64,000 nt of DNA, taken from Episyrphus balteatus (Eukaryota > Arthropoda > Insecta > Diptera > Syrphidae). Numbering within the stretch: position 1 is the first letter of the stretch; the number at the start of each line of letters is the position of its first letter. The notes below the pieces were generated by a model that ran no database searches, was not told where the DNA came from, and saw only the letters and a program-made list of their open reading frames with translations. Shown piece by piece: positions 1 through 10,574 of this stretch. Location: contig NC_079136.1 of the NCBI RefSeq assembly GCF_945859705.1, forward strand, positions 91,511,120 to 91,575,119, written 5' to 3'. Position numbers and translations under genes: made by a program.

Positions 1-3000
1 CGGAGTTCTCTTCTGAGGATGCACTCATGTCTTTGGCTAGTTTCCTTGGAGTTGTTCGTTTACTCCGGCGCTTTCCTAAAGTTTTTCTTTTCTTTGGTGG
101 TGTAGTGTCATTTGAAATAGTATCACAATCTTCCAATGGAGATTTTTTACCGTAACTTAATCGTTCTACGACAAAGGCTACAGGACTTCCACCACGTACA
201 CAAAGCATTTCATTTTCATCAATATAAACAATTTCTTCATCATTAAGATAGGCCTAAAGAAAACATATTAAGGGAATGATAAACGAATTTGTATTAATCC
301 CTACGTTTTCGGAATTGTGAGACTGAGAGGATTTTCTTTTTTTCTGTTGATTGTTTGTGTGAGCATCTGAAATAATCAAAACATTATTGTTACATTAATA
401 AACAAATATTTGATCGTCTCAAGCTGGGTCTACACAAAGTTGATCAACACATTCAACATACGTTCCAAATCGACAATTTTTTTTGTAGGACCTATAGGTC
501 CTATATCTATCAATAATGTTTAAATGTTTAACTGTTCATTAAGTTGATTGAGAATGTATGTTGATCAACTTAGTGTGGAACGTGTTGATCAACTTAGTGT
601 GGAACGTGTTAATCAACCTAGTGTTGACTAAGCATTATGTTTACAAGCTTAATCCACGTAGTCATATTAATTTAAAATATCTATCAACATTTTCTGTTGT
701 AAAAAAATAGTAAAATTTAGTGTGACGTATTTTTCTTACTTATTTTTAGAAAATTAACGTTATTTAGGCGGTACCAAGTCCCAGCATTTCTTTTCTCATT
801 TTATGGGCCACTAGACGATGTAACGGAAAAAATTAAGGGATCAAAAATGTCATAAATTCAAACATTTTTATCGATAGAACTGCATAACAAAAATTTAAAA
901 AAACATATTTTTTTTATTATAACCATTTTATGTAAAAATCATGATCCTTTATTTTTTTTTTTTTTCGATCGAATAAAACAAAAAACGGCTTGTTGGATTG
1001 ACTTTTTGTAGAGTTTTTGTGGGCATAGCTGTAAAAGGCACAACCAACATTACTGGTTTTCTCGATCCCCAAAACCACAAAATGCCCGATTTTTCTTGAT
1101 TTTCCAATTTGTGCTCGTGTTCTATAGTCGTTCCGATTTACAATCTTCGCTCGCGACCAGGATTGAGAGTGCAACTGGTTTGAAAACCATCCGAAGCTTA
1201 AAACCACAAAAAAAAACCGTTGTATGGCTATTACAATATAGGCACAACGATTGTTTCCTGTAGATGCCACTTTATGCAAATCATCCTTTATAGATAGATA
1301 GGATAGGTAGGGTATAAGAAAAGCTTAAGTTCCGGTATTCAGGACACCACCCCAGGGGCGGACTGGCCCACCGGGCATTCTGGATTTTTCCCGGTAGGCC
1401 CTCAGGCAAGAAAACATTTCTTAAAAGCACTTGAAATTCAATTTTTAAATTCACTCACGTCATGCTTCAAGTCGGTTTCTGGCCTTTTTAGTCAGTATAA
1501 ATCTATTGTGCCCCTTATGGATCTTTCGAGACCTATAGAATTATGTTTGTGAGTCCCCTATGTATGTTTCGAGGGCCACAGAATTATGTTTGTGGCATTT
1601 AAGTCAACGTAGGCCTCCTATGGATCTTAATGGGCCTACCGAATTCTGTTTGTGGCCCCCCTATGGATTTTCAAAGGGTCCCATATGGATATTTCGAGGC
1701 CCACAGAATTATCTTTATGGCTTTTAAGTCAATGAAGGCCTCCTATGGATCTTTAGAGGCCTACCGAATTCTGTTTGTGGGCCCCCTATGGATTTTCAGG
1801 GGGCCCCATATGGATCTTTCGAGGCCCACAGAATTATCTTTATGGCTTTTAAGTCAATGAAGGCCTCCTATGGATCTTTAGGGGCCTACCGAATTCTGTT
1901 TGTGGGTCCCCTATGGATTTTCAGGGGGCCCCTTATGGATCTTTCGAGGCCCACAGAATTATCTTTATGGCTTTTAAGTCAATGAAGGCCTCCTATGGAT
2001 CTTTAGGGGCCTACCGAATTCTGTTTGTGGGTCCCCTATGGATTTTCAGGGGGCCCCTTATGGATCTTTCGAGGCCCACAGAATTATCTTTATGGCTTTT
2101 AAGTCAATGAAGGCCTCCTATGGATCTTTAGAGGCCTACCGAATTCTGTTTGTGGGCCCCCTATGGATTTTCAGGGGGCCCCATATGGATCTTTCGAGGC
2201 CCACAGAATCATGTTTATGGCGTTTAAGTCAATGAAGGCCTCCTATGGATCTTTAGGGGCCTACCGAAGTCTGTTAGTGGGCCCCCTATGGATTTTCAGG
2301 GGGCCCCATATGGATCTTTCGAGGCCCACAGAATCGTGTTTATGGCGTTTAAGTCAATGAAGGCCTCCTATGGATCTTTAGGGGCCTACCGAATTCTGTT
2401 TGTGGGCCCCCTATGGATTTTCAGGGGGCCCCATATGGATCTTTCGAGGCCCACAGAATCATGTTTATGGAAGGTCTCCTATGGATCTTTAGGGGCCTAC
2501 CTAATTCTGTTTGTGGGCCCATATGGATCTTTCGAGGCCCACAGAATTATCTTTATGGCCTTTAAGTCAATGAAGGCCTCCTATGGATCTTTGGAGGCCT
2601 ACCGAATTCTGTTTGGGGGCCCTATATGAATCTTTCGAGGCAAAAAACAAAAAACAACAAAAACTTTATCTGTATAGATTTTTGAAAAATCCAGATAATT
2701 ATCCAGATTTTACTTTCTCTCGATAAAAACAGTGGTGCCAAGGTACTTTATTTGTTGTGTTAAGCCTGAACTACATCAAAACACAAAGTCAAAAAAGTAC
2801 AAATAAGTAAACACGATGTTTTTTCTTCTTCCACCTAGTAGCTTGTTTGTATATCTCTCTTTCATTTTAAAAAAGTATTCGGTTCAAAAAACTTAAACAA
2901 GACCAAGCTTTCGATTTTCACAAAGTTTTAAAAACAAATACACTGAAACAATATTTTATATCCTTTCCGTAAGGTAGCTCTTCGATCACATAGTTCCTGT

Positions 3001-6000
3001 CATTTTATGAAAAAAAAGCTCTTTTGACAAACAATTGAAATTTCAAATACATTCGATTCCCTATAAGTCGTACTGTATCACTAACGATTCTCGAGCTACT
3101 TGTATTGTTTCAACCGTCCTTTGCTTCAACAGTACCTAATCTCCCCTAATTAGAGATTTAGGTGACAAAATATGAAATAAAAGTAACAAATTGAGTTTTT
3201 AAAAAATATTGAACTCTTAATTGATTTGCAGCAAAAAATATTTTGATTTATTAATTATTTCTTATTATTAAGAAATGTTTTAGTGAAAGAATTGTAAAAA
3301 ACAAAAATCTATTATGAGCGGAGGGAGCAAAATACAGTTGCAAAGTCGGGACTTTTCGAAATTTCGCAAAAACTGCATTAAATCGAAAACCGTAAGAATT
3401 TGAGATGAACAAGTTACCAAATTCTGAGAGTCCTAAAGTAAGCCTATCAGCATATTTCGTTTGATTCATTACTTTTGGGACACCCTGTGTATACAAAATA
3501 TTTAACAAATTTTTAGCAAACACGAGTTGTGGTATAATTACGGTGACCATATTTCTGAGAGCAAAACCCGGGACAAAAAACATTATAAAATCGTAATAGA
3601 ATGCATAGATAAAGTTGCTTAGAATATAGAATATGAAAGCTTTTTATGTACCTGATAACTCACAAAAATATTTTTAATTTAATTTTATAAGAATTTTAAT
3701 ATCAATTTAAAAAATGATATAAAATTTAATTAATTTGTCGAAGTACCTTATTTACCGGTTCAGTAAAAGGTACTGTTAGTAACTTTTAAAATATTATTTT
3801 TTTTTTGTAACATGTAATTAAAAGTTTTGAAATTTTAAAGGGTTCATTAGCTGCGTTCCTTTGGAAATATTTATCTACTTTTTAGTACTTAAAGCTGCTT
3901 TGAACTACTTTTTCAGTATAGCAAAGTAGATCAAAGTAGTTTTAAGTACTAAAAAGTAGATAAATATTTCCAAAGGAACGCAGCTATTATTCAAAAAACT
4001 TTTTCTTGTAAAGCTTTAACATGAAAAACAAAAGCACTGGATAAATTCACGAAAACTTTTAAAAATAAATGCTTTTATTTGAAAAAAATAAATAATTTTT
4101 AGCATTTACATTTTCCAAACTTGGTCAATTAATTAAAAGTAGGTACAATTAATAAAAAGGACTATCACCGACTAATTTCTATAAGTCGGTTAATGTGGTT
4201 GCAGTCCTCGTAAAATGCCACATGTTCCGAAAAAATAGATAAAACATCCTTAACAATTATTCCTGACAGACCAACCCCTTATATTTTAGAAAAAGAAGGT
4301 GCAATAAAGACGAGATCGTTAATAAAACATCAAGCTCTTCAAATGTCTCTGTTAAAAAATATTTCTAATATTTTTTATTTATATTAAGAACATACATACA
4401 TTTTGAAAAAAAAGAGCTTGTTTCTAATGATTTTTCGACCACTGTATATAAAAAAACAATTTCTGCATATCAACTTTTATTTTTAAATATTTCGAGTAAG
4501 TAAATAATTATGTAAGTATTTTGTGGCCCTTTTCCTAAAAGTCCCGGAAGGCCCTTTGACTCCCAGTCCGCCCCTGCACCACCCCCTGGCTAAATCCGTC
4601 ATTTTGAAAAACGCGAATTGGTCTATATCTCCAAAACTATTGCCTTGACCAAATAAGTAATATTATAAATATCTTTTCTTGTGCATACACCGTTTTTCTG
4701 TGAGGACTATATTTTTGAGTTTATGTGTGTGTGTCTATGATTTATTTTTTGGTTTTGTAAATTTTTCTTAGTCCCTATGATAGTTACGTACATACTTTTG
4801 TCACATTATAAGAGTTTAGAGCATCAAATTTCCAATAGTTTGGTATACTTTAAATATTATACGATTTTTCAAACCAAAGATACAGAACTTTAACTAAAAA
4901 CCCCTCTCAATTTGTTCAAACAATATACCTACTAATATGATTTTTGCAAAGGTATACAAAAATGCTAAATCGTCTACGTTAATGTCAGATTGCCTTGATT
5001 TTTTTTTTTTTTTTTGTTCGTTGTGATCTCTAGGGCACTCTGTGTTCGATGTTCGCTCTGAACGTACCCTGAATAACTCTGGATTATTTTGTCAGAGCGC
5101 GGAGTTCAGAGTTATCAAAATCAAAGCAGCTGTTGTTATTTAAGAAAAAAAAAATTGTTTGGAGTGCGAAAAGTGATTTGTCGTTTGTGGATACAAAATT
5201 TGTGTGGTAAATATAAGATTTTTTACAAAATTTATGAAATAAGAAACTAGATATTATTTTATTTTATTTTATTTTATTTTATTACCTATTATTAAGATAC
5301 CTACATACTTACAAGTTAAATTTTTTAACCAAGTGATAGTTTAACGCTGGTGTTCAAATATTTTTTAATAGACCGGAGTGGTATTTTTGAAAAAGATCTT
5401 TCTTCATGTACATTGTATAACGGCCCTATTCTGCTATTCGATTCACGTGAAAGTCTTTAAATGGGGGATAAAATTAAATTTAAGTAATTTTTTGTCTTTG
5501 AATTGCTAAGACAGACGGACACGTTTCGATTTCAAAAGTTTGATGCTTTTCAAAGCCAGTTTGACATAATAAAGCCATGAAATATTTCGATTAACGTGAA
5601 TCGAATAGCAGAATAGGGCTGTAAGTCTTGTAGCCACTATTGGGGGAAGGTCATCTGGAAATTAAAATGCAATAATGCTGCAATTTTGTACATAGTTATA
5701 GCAGGTAGGAAACCATAAAAATAGTTATCTGCAAAATAAATCTCTCTTCACTGATACCAGAAGTTAAGTTCATGTTCTGTTCCCTGTTGCTCTTTTATCA
5801 GCAAGATGCACTCATAAACTAGTAGGTACTTTGAGTGGATATTTCGGGCGGTGCAGTGCAATAACACCCGCGGCAATAACTCCTGCAGGTGTTTTTACCC
5901 AAATGAAAAGGAAATACCTATCCCCTGCAGGCTTTATTTCCTTTTTAATATGGCAATTACACCTGCAGGTGTTATAGCCTTTTCTTATTTTTTTTTTTTT

Positions 6001-7024
6001 TTTCAGTTTTAACCGACCCACTTTATAAGATCGAAAACCAAAAAATTGAAATGCTATGCGCCATACACTTTGAGGAAGGTATGGGGGGCATGCTGCCCCC
6101 CTGCAACCCCCCAGCTTGGGCACACTATAGGATTTGGGGTGGGTGCAAGGATTGGTGTGGGCAAATTTTGTTCAAAATTTAAAAGTTTCTTGGAATCCAT
6201 AACCAACCTTGTCCCCACTCCAAATTCTATAGTGAGCCCAAGCAGGGGGGTTGCAGGGGGCCAGCATGCCCGATACCTTCCTCAAATTTTAAATGCCTTA
6301 TTATAGCGAAAGTGTGCTTATTATTCACATTCAAAATAAAAACACAACCGTGGGGCTTAATGCCTTTTCGAAGTGGGTGTTATTGCCACTTTTAAAAGGA
6401 AATAAAGCCTGCAGGGGATATAATAACACCTGCAGGGGTTATTGCCGCGAGTGTTATTGCACTGCACCATTTCGGGCAAGTGAACATGAAATTTAAAAAC
6501 CTAACTTTTTGAACAAAACAAGGAAGATCTTAGTGGCATGTAATTTTCTTTGTTAGGTGCACTTTAACTTAAACTAACTTCCAAACCCCCAGTTTTGAAG
6601 TTAATGTACCGAGGTACTGTAGGTATTAAGGCTAGTGTTTTTGAATGTGTAGGTGTATTACCTACAGTTTCAAAAAATTATTAATTCATAATGGGACTTT
6701 TCATAGTTTTCTATACATGTTTTGTTTTGAGCTAAAGTAAATGCTGTACTGTTATTGCTTGACCTAAACGCTACCCTCCGGAAAAATCTTAATATGTATA
6801 ATTTTTAATAAAAAAAAATGTGCTTTTCATGTCTCACCGAAAACTGCAGACGAAGATGGAGATGTACCATCACTTTTATCTGCTTTTTGCGCATCCTTGA
6901 CGAATATATTTAAGTCATTTATGGTACCACCGTCAGTATTTGGCTGTGGTAAAACAGACGACTCATTGCTTTCGTCTATTTCGCCGTCTTCAAGTCGGAC
7001 AGCCGACGACTCCGCGTCCGACAT
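1..7024 (-). CDS. Unrecognised nuclear-looking protein, N-terminal part (3' end outside window)
   Basis: I built this as three spliced exons: 7024-6838, 366-305 and 253 to the window edge. The reading frame closes at both joins: the donor at 6837 (GTGAGA) leaves one base, exon 2 uses it and ends in phase 0 at a GTAGGG donor, and exon 3 opens in phase 0 after TTTAG. The product begins MSDAESSAVRLEDGEIDES, is acidic and low-complexity for about 60 residues, then has a basic stretch (QQKKRKSS) in exon 2. Exon 3 starts with a denser segment (AYLNDEEIVYIDENEMLCV) and then a Lys/Arg-rich tail with KKRK and GKRRSKR, which could be nuclear localisation signals. I recognise no domain and assign no function. 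Intron 1 is about 6.5 kb and almost wholly transposon-derived; intron 2 is 51 bp. The start is the first Met of an open exon. The phase agreement is the main support. Confidence 0.62.
421..640. repeat. Short inverted repeat built from GTTGATCAAC palindromes
   Basis: The motif GTTGATCAAC, itself a palindrome, recurs at both sides with the surrounding words in inverted order (CAACATACGTTCC on the left, GAATGTATGTTGATC on the right). The right side also has a direct repeat, GTTGATCAACTTAGTGTGGA followed by a near copy. It lies in intron 1 of the minus-strand gene. It is probably a small foldback element; the ends are not defined. Confidence 0.45.
641..1344. other. Stretch with no supported gene
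   Basis: This is AT-rich intronic sequence of the minus-strand gene. A 120-codon open frame runs on the minus strand from 1279 to 917, but it has no recognisable domain, no splice context and low-complexity ends, so I do not call it a gene. No tRNA, rRNA or clear repeat boundary was seen. Confidence 0.5.
1517..2640. repeat. 125-bp tandem repeat array (satellite) inside the hAT-like element
   Basis: About eight copies of a 125-bp unit run head to tail, with irregular shorter units at both ends. Each unit contains related sub-blocks of about 40 bases: TATGGATCTTTCGAGGCCCA, TATGGATCTTTAGGGGCCTA and TATGGATTTTCAGGGGGCCC. The unit thus arose by duplication of a shorter ancestor. Central copies differ at only a few sites, so amplification is fairly recent. 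Open frames of 65 codons recur every 125 bases; because 125 is not a multiple of 3 they do not form one protein, and I regard them as an artefact of the repeat. Confidence 0.93.
3849..3986. mobile_element. 138-bp palindromic MITE (AGCTGCGTTCC family), copy 1
   Basis: The sequence is a near-perfect hairpin from AGCTGCGTTCCTTTGGAAAT to its inverse, with a short centre. An almost identical copy lies at 37253-37392. Both copies are flanked by ATT on each side, which suggests a short target duplication. It is nested in the hAT-like element. Confidence 0.85.
5250..5283. repeat. Short (TTTTA)n microsatellite
   Basis: About six TTTTA units occur in a row. The same pentamer makes the long array at 62983-63345. 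Confidence 0.8.
5421..5622. mobile_element. 200-bp foldback MITE (GGCCCTATTCTGCTATTCGA)
   Basis: The left end GGCCCTATTCTGCTATTCGA continues into ATTCACGTGAA, and the right end is its inverse, ending AGAATAGGGCTG. The arms are about 30 bases with an AT-rich centre. There is no coding potential. Confidence 0.8.
5850..6468. mobile_element. Foldback MITE with 9-bp target duplication, containing a second foldback
   Basis: The ends are GGTGCAGTGCAATAACAC and its inverse. The 9 bases ATTTCGGGC occur immediately outside both ends (5841-5849 and 6469-6477), a perfect 9-bp duplication as left by Mutator-like (MULE) transposases. CCTGCAGG-type blocks repeat in both arms. Between 6069 and 6286 lies a separate inverted repeat starting TTTGAGGAAGGTAT and containing GC-rich CCCCCTGCAACCCCCC, apparently a nested insertion. 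Confidence 0.82.
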
Positions 7025-7449
7025 TATTTGTGTCTAATTTGTTCAAATATTTTTAAACCTTCTCGCGCTTTGAGCGTATGCTTAACAAAACAGTAACTAA
7101 TTACAATCCCATCCAACCATGTTTTTTCCATAAACTTTGTTTTAGAAAGTAATCTTTGATTGTATATTTTTCAGTGTTAGATATAATTGCGATAGCCAAA
7201 TTAATTAAATGATCAAATTTTACGCTATATACAACTATTTGGCCAATTTTTATTCAGTATAGTAATCAGAAGCAGGCAAAAGCCAACGGAAAACGGATTT
7301 TGTTCCAATTCGAAAGTTCCTGTGTTGTGAATTTTGTTTAATAATACATTCCAATTTCTGACATTCCTTGCTAATGACGAACCTACACTAAACATGATTT
7401 GGGATTTAAAGGTACCGTGACATTAGGTGTCTTTTTTTGCAGATGTGTA

Positions 7450-7523
7450 ATTTTTTTTAATACATGTACGGTTACCACTACCCGTACCTCTACCACATAC
7501 CTTCCGGTGTGACCAAGCCTTAA
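7450..7523. repeat. Single arm of the GGCTTGGCCACACCGGA foldback family
   Basis: This stretch ends CTTCCGGTGTGACCAAGCCT, matching the right arm of the complete foldback at 9532-9706. No left arm was seen, so it is probably a broken copy. Confidence 0.55.
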
Positions 7524-7633
7524 ACTGGACAAAAAACGCAGTCAGGGCAAAGCAAGGTTAGTGTTGTTGCATTTAAAGTACGCAGCTGAAGCGAAACGAA
7601 CAATTTTCAAGTCTTCAAAGTCGACAACGGAAA

Positions 7634-9092
7634 TAATAGGTGTGTTTTTTTGTTTATCTATATAGATTTTGTGCAAAAAAACGACATCGGGATTTTTGAA
7701 ATCCATGCAAACATTTGGCACCACTGTACATATACTTTGGCAGCTGTCTATCAAAAATGTTGCTTTTGTTTTTTTTTTATTTTAACTCCGAAGGCCATTA
7801 CATCCATGTTGGATGCAAACAAAAATTTTCATATGGCCATGGCATCCATGTTGGATTCAAAAAAATTGTTTTTTCACAAAAAACCAAAAATTATCTGTAT
7901 ATTCTTAGCTACATGACCATTAACATTAGTTGCGTCGTTCTTGTGTTATAAGCGTTTGAAGGTAGCCATATTGAATTTTTTTACGATTTCTTAAAAATCA
8001 AATGTGAAAACTTTTTTATTTTTATTTCTAATTTTTCGAAAAAACTTTGGTAATTTTATATACATATCTGTTCAACAATCTTATAAGGATCCATTTAAGA
8101 CTTTTATCTGAAAAGTGCATTGCGTATATCTCGAGATATTAACATTTCAATGCAACCATGTCAAACAAATTTTAGATTATTTTTTTCTATGAGAGTTTTT
8201 TTCAAACCTCGTTTTCTCCGCTTTTTTTTTTTTTTTTTGTTAATAGGTGTGTTTTTTTGTTTATCTATATAGATTTTGTGCAAAAAAACGACATCGGGAT
8301 TTTTGAAATCCATGCAAACATTTGGCACCACTGTACATATAATTTGGCAGCTGTCTGTCAAAAATGTTGCTTTTGTTTTTTTTTATTTTAACTCCGAAGT
8401 GGGAAGGCCATTACATCCATGTTGGATGCAAACAAAAATTTTCATATGGCCATGGCATCCATGTTGGATTCAAAAAATTTTTTTTTTCACATAAAACCAA
8501 AAATTATCTGTATATTCTAAGCTACATTTTAAGACCATGACCATTAACATTAGTTGCGTCGTTCTTGTGTTATAAGCGTTTGAAAGTAGCCATATTGAAT
8601 TTTTTTTCGATTTTTTAAAAATCAAATGTGAAAACTTTTTTATTTTTATTTCTAATTTTTCGAAAAAACTTTGGTAATTTTATATACATATCTGTTCAAC
8701 AATCTTATCAGGATCCATTTAAGACTTTTATCTGAAAAGTGCATTGCGTATATCTCGAGATATTAACATTTCAATGCAACCATGTCAAACAAATTTTTGA
8801 TTATTTTTTTCTATAGCCTTAACTACATTGGCTCAAAAAGTGAAAAAGTACAAAAGTGAAAATTTTCAAACGGATTTTTGTACAGTTTTTCGGCCCGAAA
8901 AATTTAAACAAATGATGCAGAAAGCTTATTTTTTGGTCTAATAAACAATTTGTATACTCTTTTTCACAAAAAAATGGCGCTAGCCAGAAAAAAAATATTT
9001 TCACTTTTGTACTTTTTCAAAAAGTGGTGTATGTAGTTAAGCCTTATGAGAGTTTTTTTCAAACCTCGTTTTCTCCGCTTTTTTTTTTTGTT
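7634..9092. repeat. Direct tandem duplication of about 610 bp
   Basis: Copy 1 runs from about 7634 to 8240 and copy 2 from about 8241 to 9092. Both start with AATAGGTGTGTTTTTTTGTT, contain CGACATCGGGATTTTTGAAA and GGATCCATTTAAGACTTTTA, and end with GAGAGTTTTTTTCAAACCTC followed by a T run. They are nearly identical apart from small indels. Copy 2 is split by a 232-bp MITE at 8815-9046. No reading frame survives in either copy. Confidence 0.88.
8815..9046. mobile_element. 232-bp MITE with TTAACTACAT ends, copy 1
   Basis: The ends are AGCCTTAACTACATTGG and its partner ATGTAGTTAAGCCTT. The interior reads AAAAAGTGAAAAAGTACAAA on one side and the inverse on the other. It interrupts the second copy of the 610-bp duplication between TAT and TAT, so a 3-bp target duplication is likely. 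The same element occurs in the other orientation at 10041-10272. Confidence 0.82.
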
Positions 9093-9531
9093 AATATTTT
9101 CAGATATTTCTGTATGAACACAACAATTAAACTACCTTGGCACTACTGTTTTTATAGAGAGAAAGTAAAATCTGGATAATTATCTGGATTTTTCAAAAAT
9201 CTATACAGATAAAGTTTTTGTTGTTTTTAACACGTAAATTGTTTTGATTTCAAAAATCTCGATGTCGTTTTTTTGCACAAAATCTATATAGATAAACAAA
9301 AAAACACACCTAATATTTTCAGATATTTTTGTATGAACACAACAAATAAAGTACCTTGGCACTACTGTTTTTATTGAGAGAAAGTAAAATCTGGATAATT
9401 ATCTGGATTTTTCAAAAATCTATACAGATAAAGTTTTTGTTGTTTTTAACACGTAAATTGTTTTGATTTCAAAAATCTCGATGTCGTTTTTTTGCACAAA
9501 ATCTATATAGATAAACAAAAAAACACACCTA
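9093..9531. repeat. Tandem duplication of a 219-bp unit
   Basis: Two adjacent copies, about 9093-9311 and 9312-9531, share ATATTTTCAGATATTT, CCTTGGCACTACTGTTTTTA, TCTGGATAATTATCTGGATT and end in AAAAAAACACACCTA. The last part is the inverse of the start of the 610-bp repeat, so the whole 7.6-9.5 kb block was a larger foldback. Part of the unit also occurs inverted at 2650-2760 in the hAT-like element. Confidence 0.85.
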
Positions 9532-9706
9532 AAGGCTTGGCCACACCGGAGGGTACGCGGTAGAGGTACAGGTAACGGTACGGGTATTTGTATGGAAAAA
9601 ATTCCAAACTGACACATCAACGTTCGGGTGTGGAATTTTTTTAATACAAATATCGTTGCCGCTACCCGTACCGCTACCGCGTACCCTCCGGTGTGGCCAA
9701 GCCTTA
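9532..9706. mobile_element. 175-bp foldback MITE (AAGGCTTGGCCACACCGGAG)
   Basis: The left arm starts AAGGCTTGGCCACACCGGAG and runs through GTACGCGGTAGAGGTACAGG. The right arm is the inverse, ending CTCCGGTGTGGCCAAGCCTT. The arms are about 70 bases and nearly perfect. Confidence 0.85.
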
Positions 9707-9881
9707 ATGCCAATGAAAAATTATCATCGAGTATTAGTCAAAATAAAAAAATTCAAATTAATTTAAAATCAAGAAAAAGCAACAGAAAATAATAACAAAC
9801 ACTAGAAATAAATGAATTAAAAGTAAAAAAAAAAAACAATAAAAAGTTAGTGACAAATGAGTGAAAACTCTCCAATTTTGC

Positions 9882-10372
9882 AGCCTAGTACGCAGCTGAA
9901 GCGAAACGAAATATTTTGAAGTCTCCAATGTTCGCTGTTGACATGTTAACGAAAAAATATCATCGGGTATTATAGTTGAGTAAAAATAATAAAAGTACAA
10001 ATCAAAAAATTCAAGAAAAATCATCAGAAAATTAATTTTAAAGGCTTAACTACATACACCACTTTTTGAAAAAGTACAAAAGTGAAAATATTTTTTTTCT
10101 GGCTAGCGCAATTGTTTTGTGAAAAAGAGTATACAAATTGTTTATTAGACCAAAAATTAAGCTTTCTGCTTTATTTGTTTTAATTTTTCAGGCCGAAAAA
10201 CTATAAAAAAATGCGTTTGAAAATTTTCACTTTTGTACTTTTTCACTTTTTGAGCCAATGTAGTTAAGCCTTTAAGCAAGAACAAAAACAAAACAAATTT
10301 AATTTCTTTCAAGATTTCGTTATCGAATTTTTGTATGGAAAATTTCTTTTCGCTTCAGCTGCGTACTAGGCT
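9882..10372. mobile_element. Foldback MITE (AGCCTAGTACGCAGCTGAAG family) split by a nested MITE
   Basis: The ends are AGCCTAGTACGCAGCTGAAG and its inverse CTTCAGCTGCGTACTAGGCT. The 232-bp TTAACTACAT-ended MITE is inserted inside at 10041-10272. Other members or single arms of this family are at 7564-7590, 11110-11132, 37397-37470 and 48638-49033. Confidence 0.83.
10041..10272. mobile_element. 232-bp MITE with TTAACTACAT ends, copy 2
   Basis: The ends AAGGCTTAACTACATACACC and ATGTAGTTAAGCCTT match the element at 8815-9046 in the opposite orientation. The length is the same and it is highly similar. Confidence 0.82.
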
Positions 10373-10479
10373 TAAGGTCCATTTGTACAAATATTTAATC
10401 TGTGGTTCAGCAACTTTTATCTTCTGAAATCGATGTTAAAATTTCAGTTTAGCATTCAAGGTCTATTTATGTTAAAATC

Positions 10480-10565
10480 CTGACAAACAATTTTGGTTCT
10501 ATAAAGCTTTACAGATGCAACTGTTGGGTCTGTAAAGCATTTTAGAAGCTAAATTGCTAGTAGGG
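10480..10565. repeat. 80-bp palindromic repeat (TATAAAGCTTTACAG family), copy 1
   Basis: The core is TATAAAGCTTTACAGATGC followed by the partial inverse TCTGTAAAGCATTTTAGAAG, with ACAAACAATTTTGG on the outside. Related copies lie at 16676-16755, 40276-40352, 48345-48430 and 57685-57745. Confidence 0.7.
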
Positions 10566-10574
10566 ATAGCTAAA

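Larger units (their letters stand above)
1353..4576. mobile_element. hAT-like non-autonomous transposon with 8-bp target duplication
   Basis: The element begins CAGGGGCGGACTGG and ends with the exact inverse, CCAGTCCGCCCCTG. The 8 bases outside each end are identical, CACCACCC at 1345-1352 and again at 4577-4584. An 8-bp target duplication with a CAG...CTG terminal repeat is the hAT signature. The length is 3224 bp. I see no transposase reading frame, so it would need a helper. Its interior holds a 125-bp tandem array (about 1517-2640), a block shared with the repeats at 9.1-9.5 kb (2641-2760) and a nested 138-bp palindromic element at 3849-3986. It sits in intron 1 of the minus-strand gene. 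Confidence 0.85.

Noticed and set aside
917..1279. 120-codon open frame on the minus strand
   Set aside because: No recognisable domain, biased ends and no splice or start context; it lies in an intron of repeats.
1630..2629. Series of 65- to 113-codon open frames resembling a repeat protein
   Set aside because: They recur every 125 bases, which is not a multiple of three, so they are in rotating frames; they reflect the DNA repeat.
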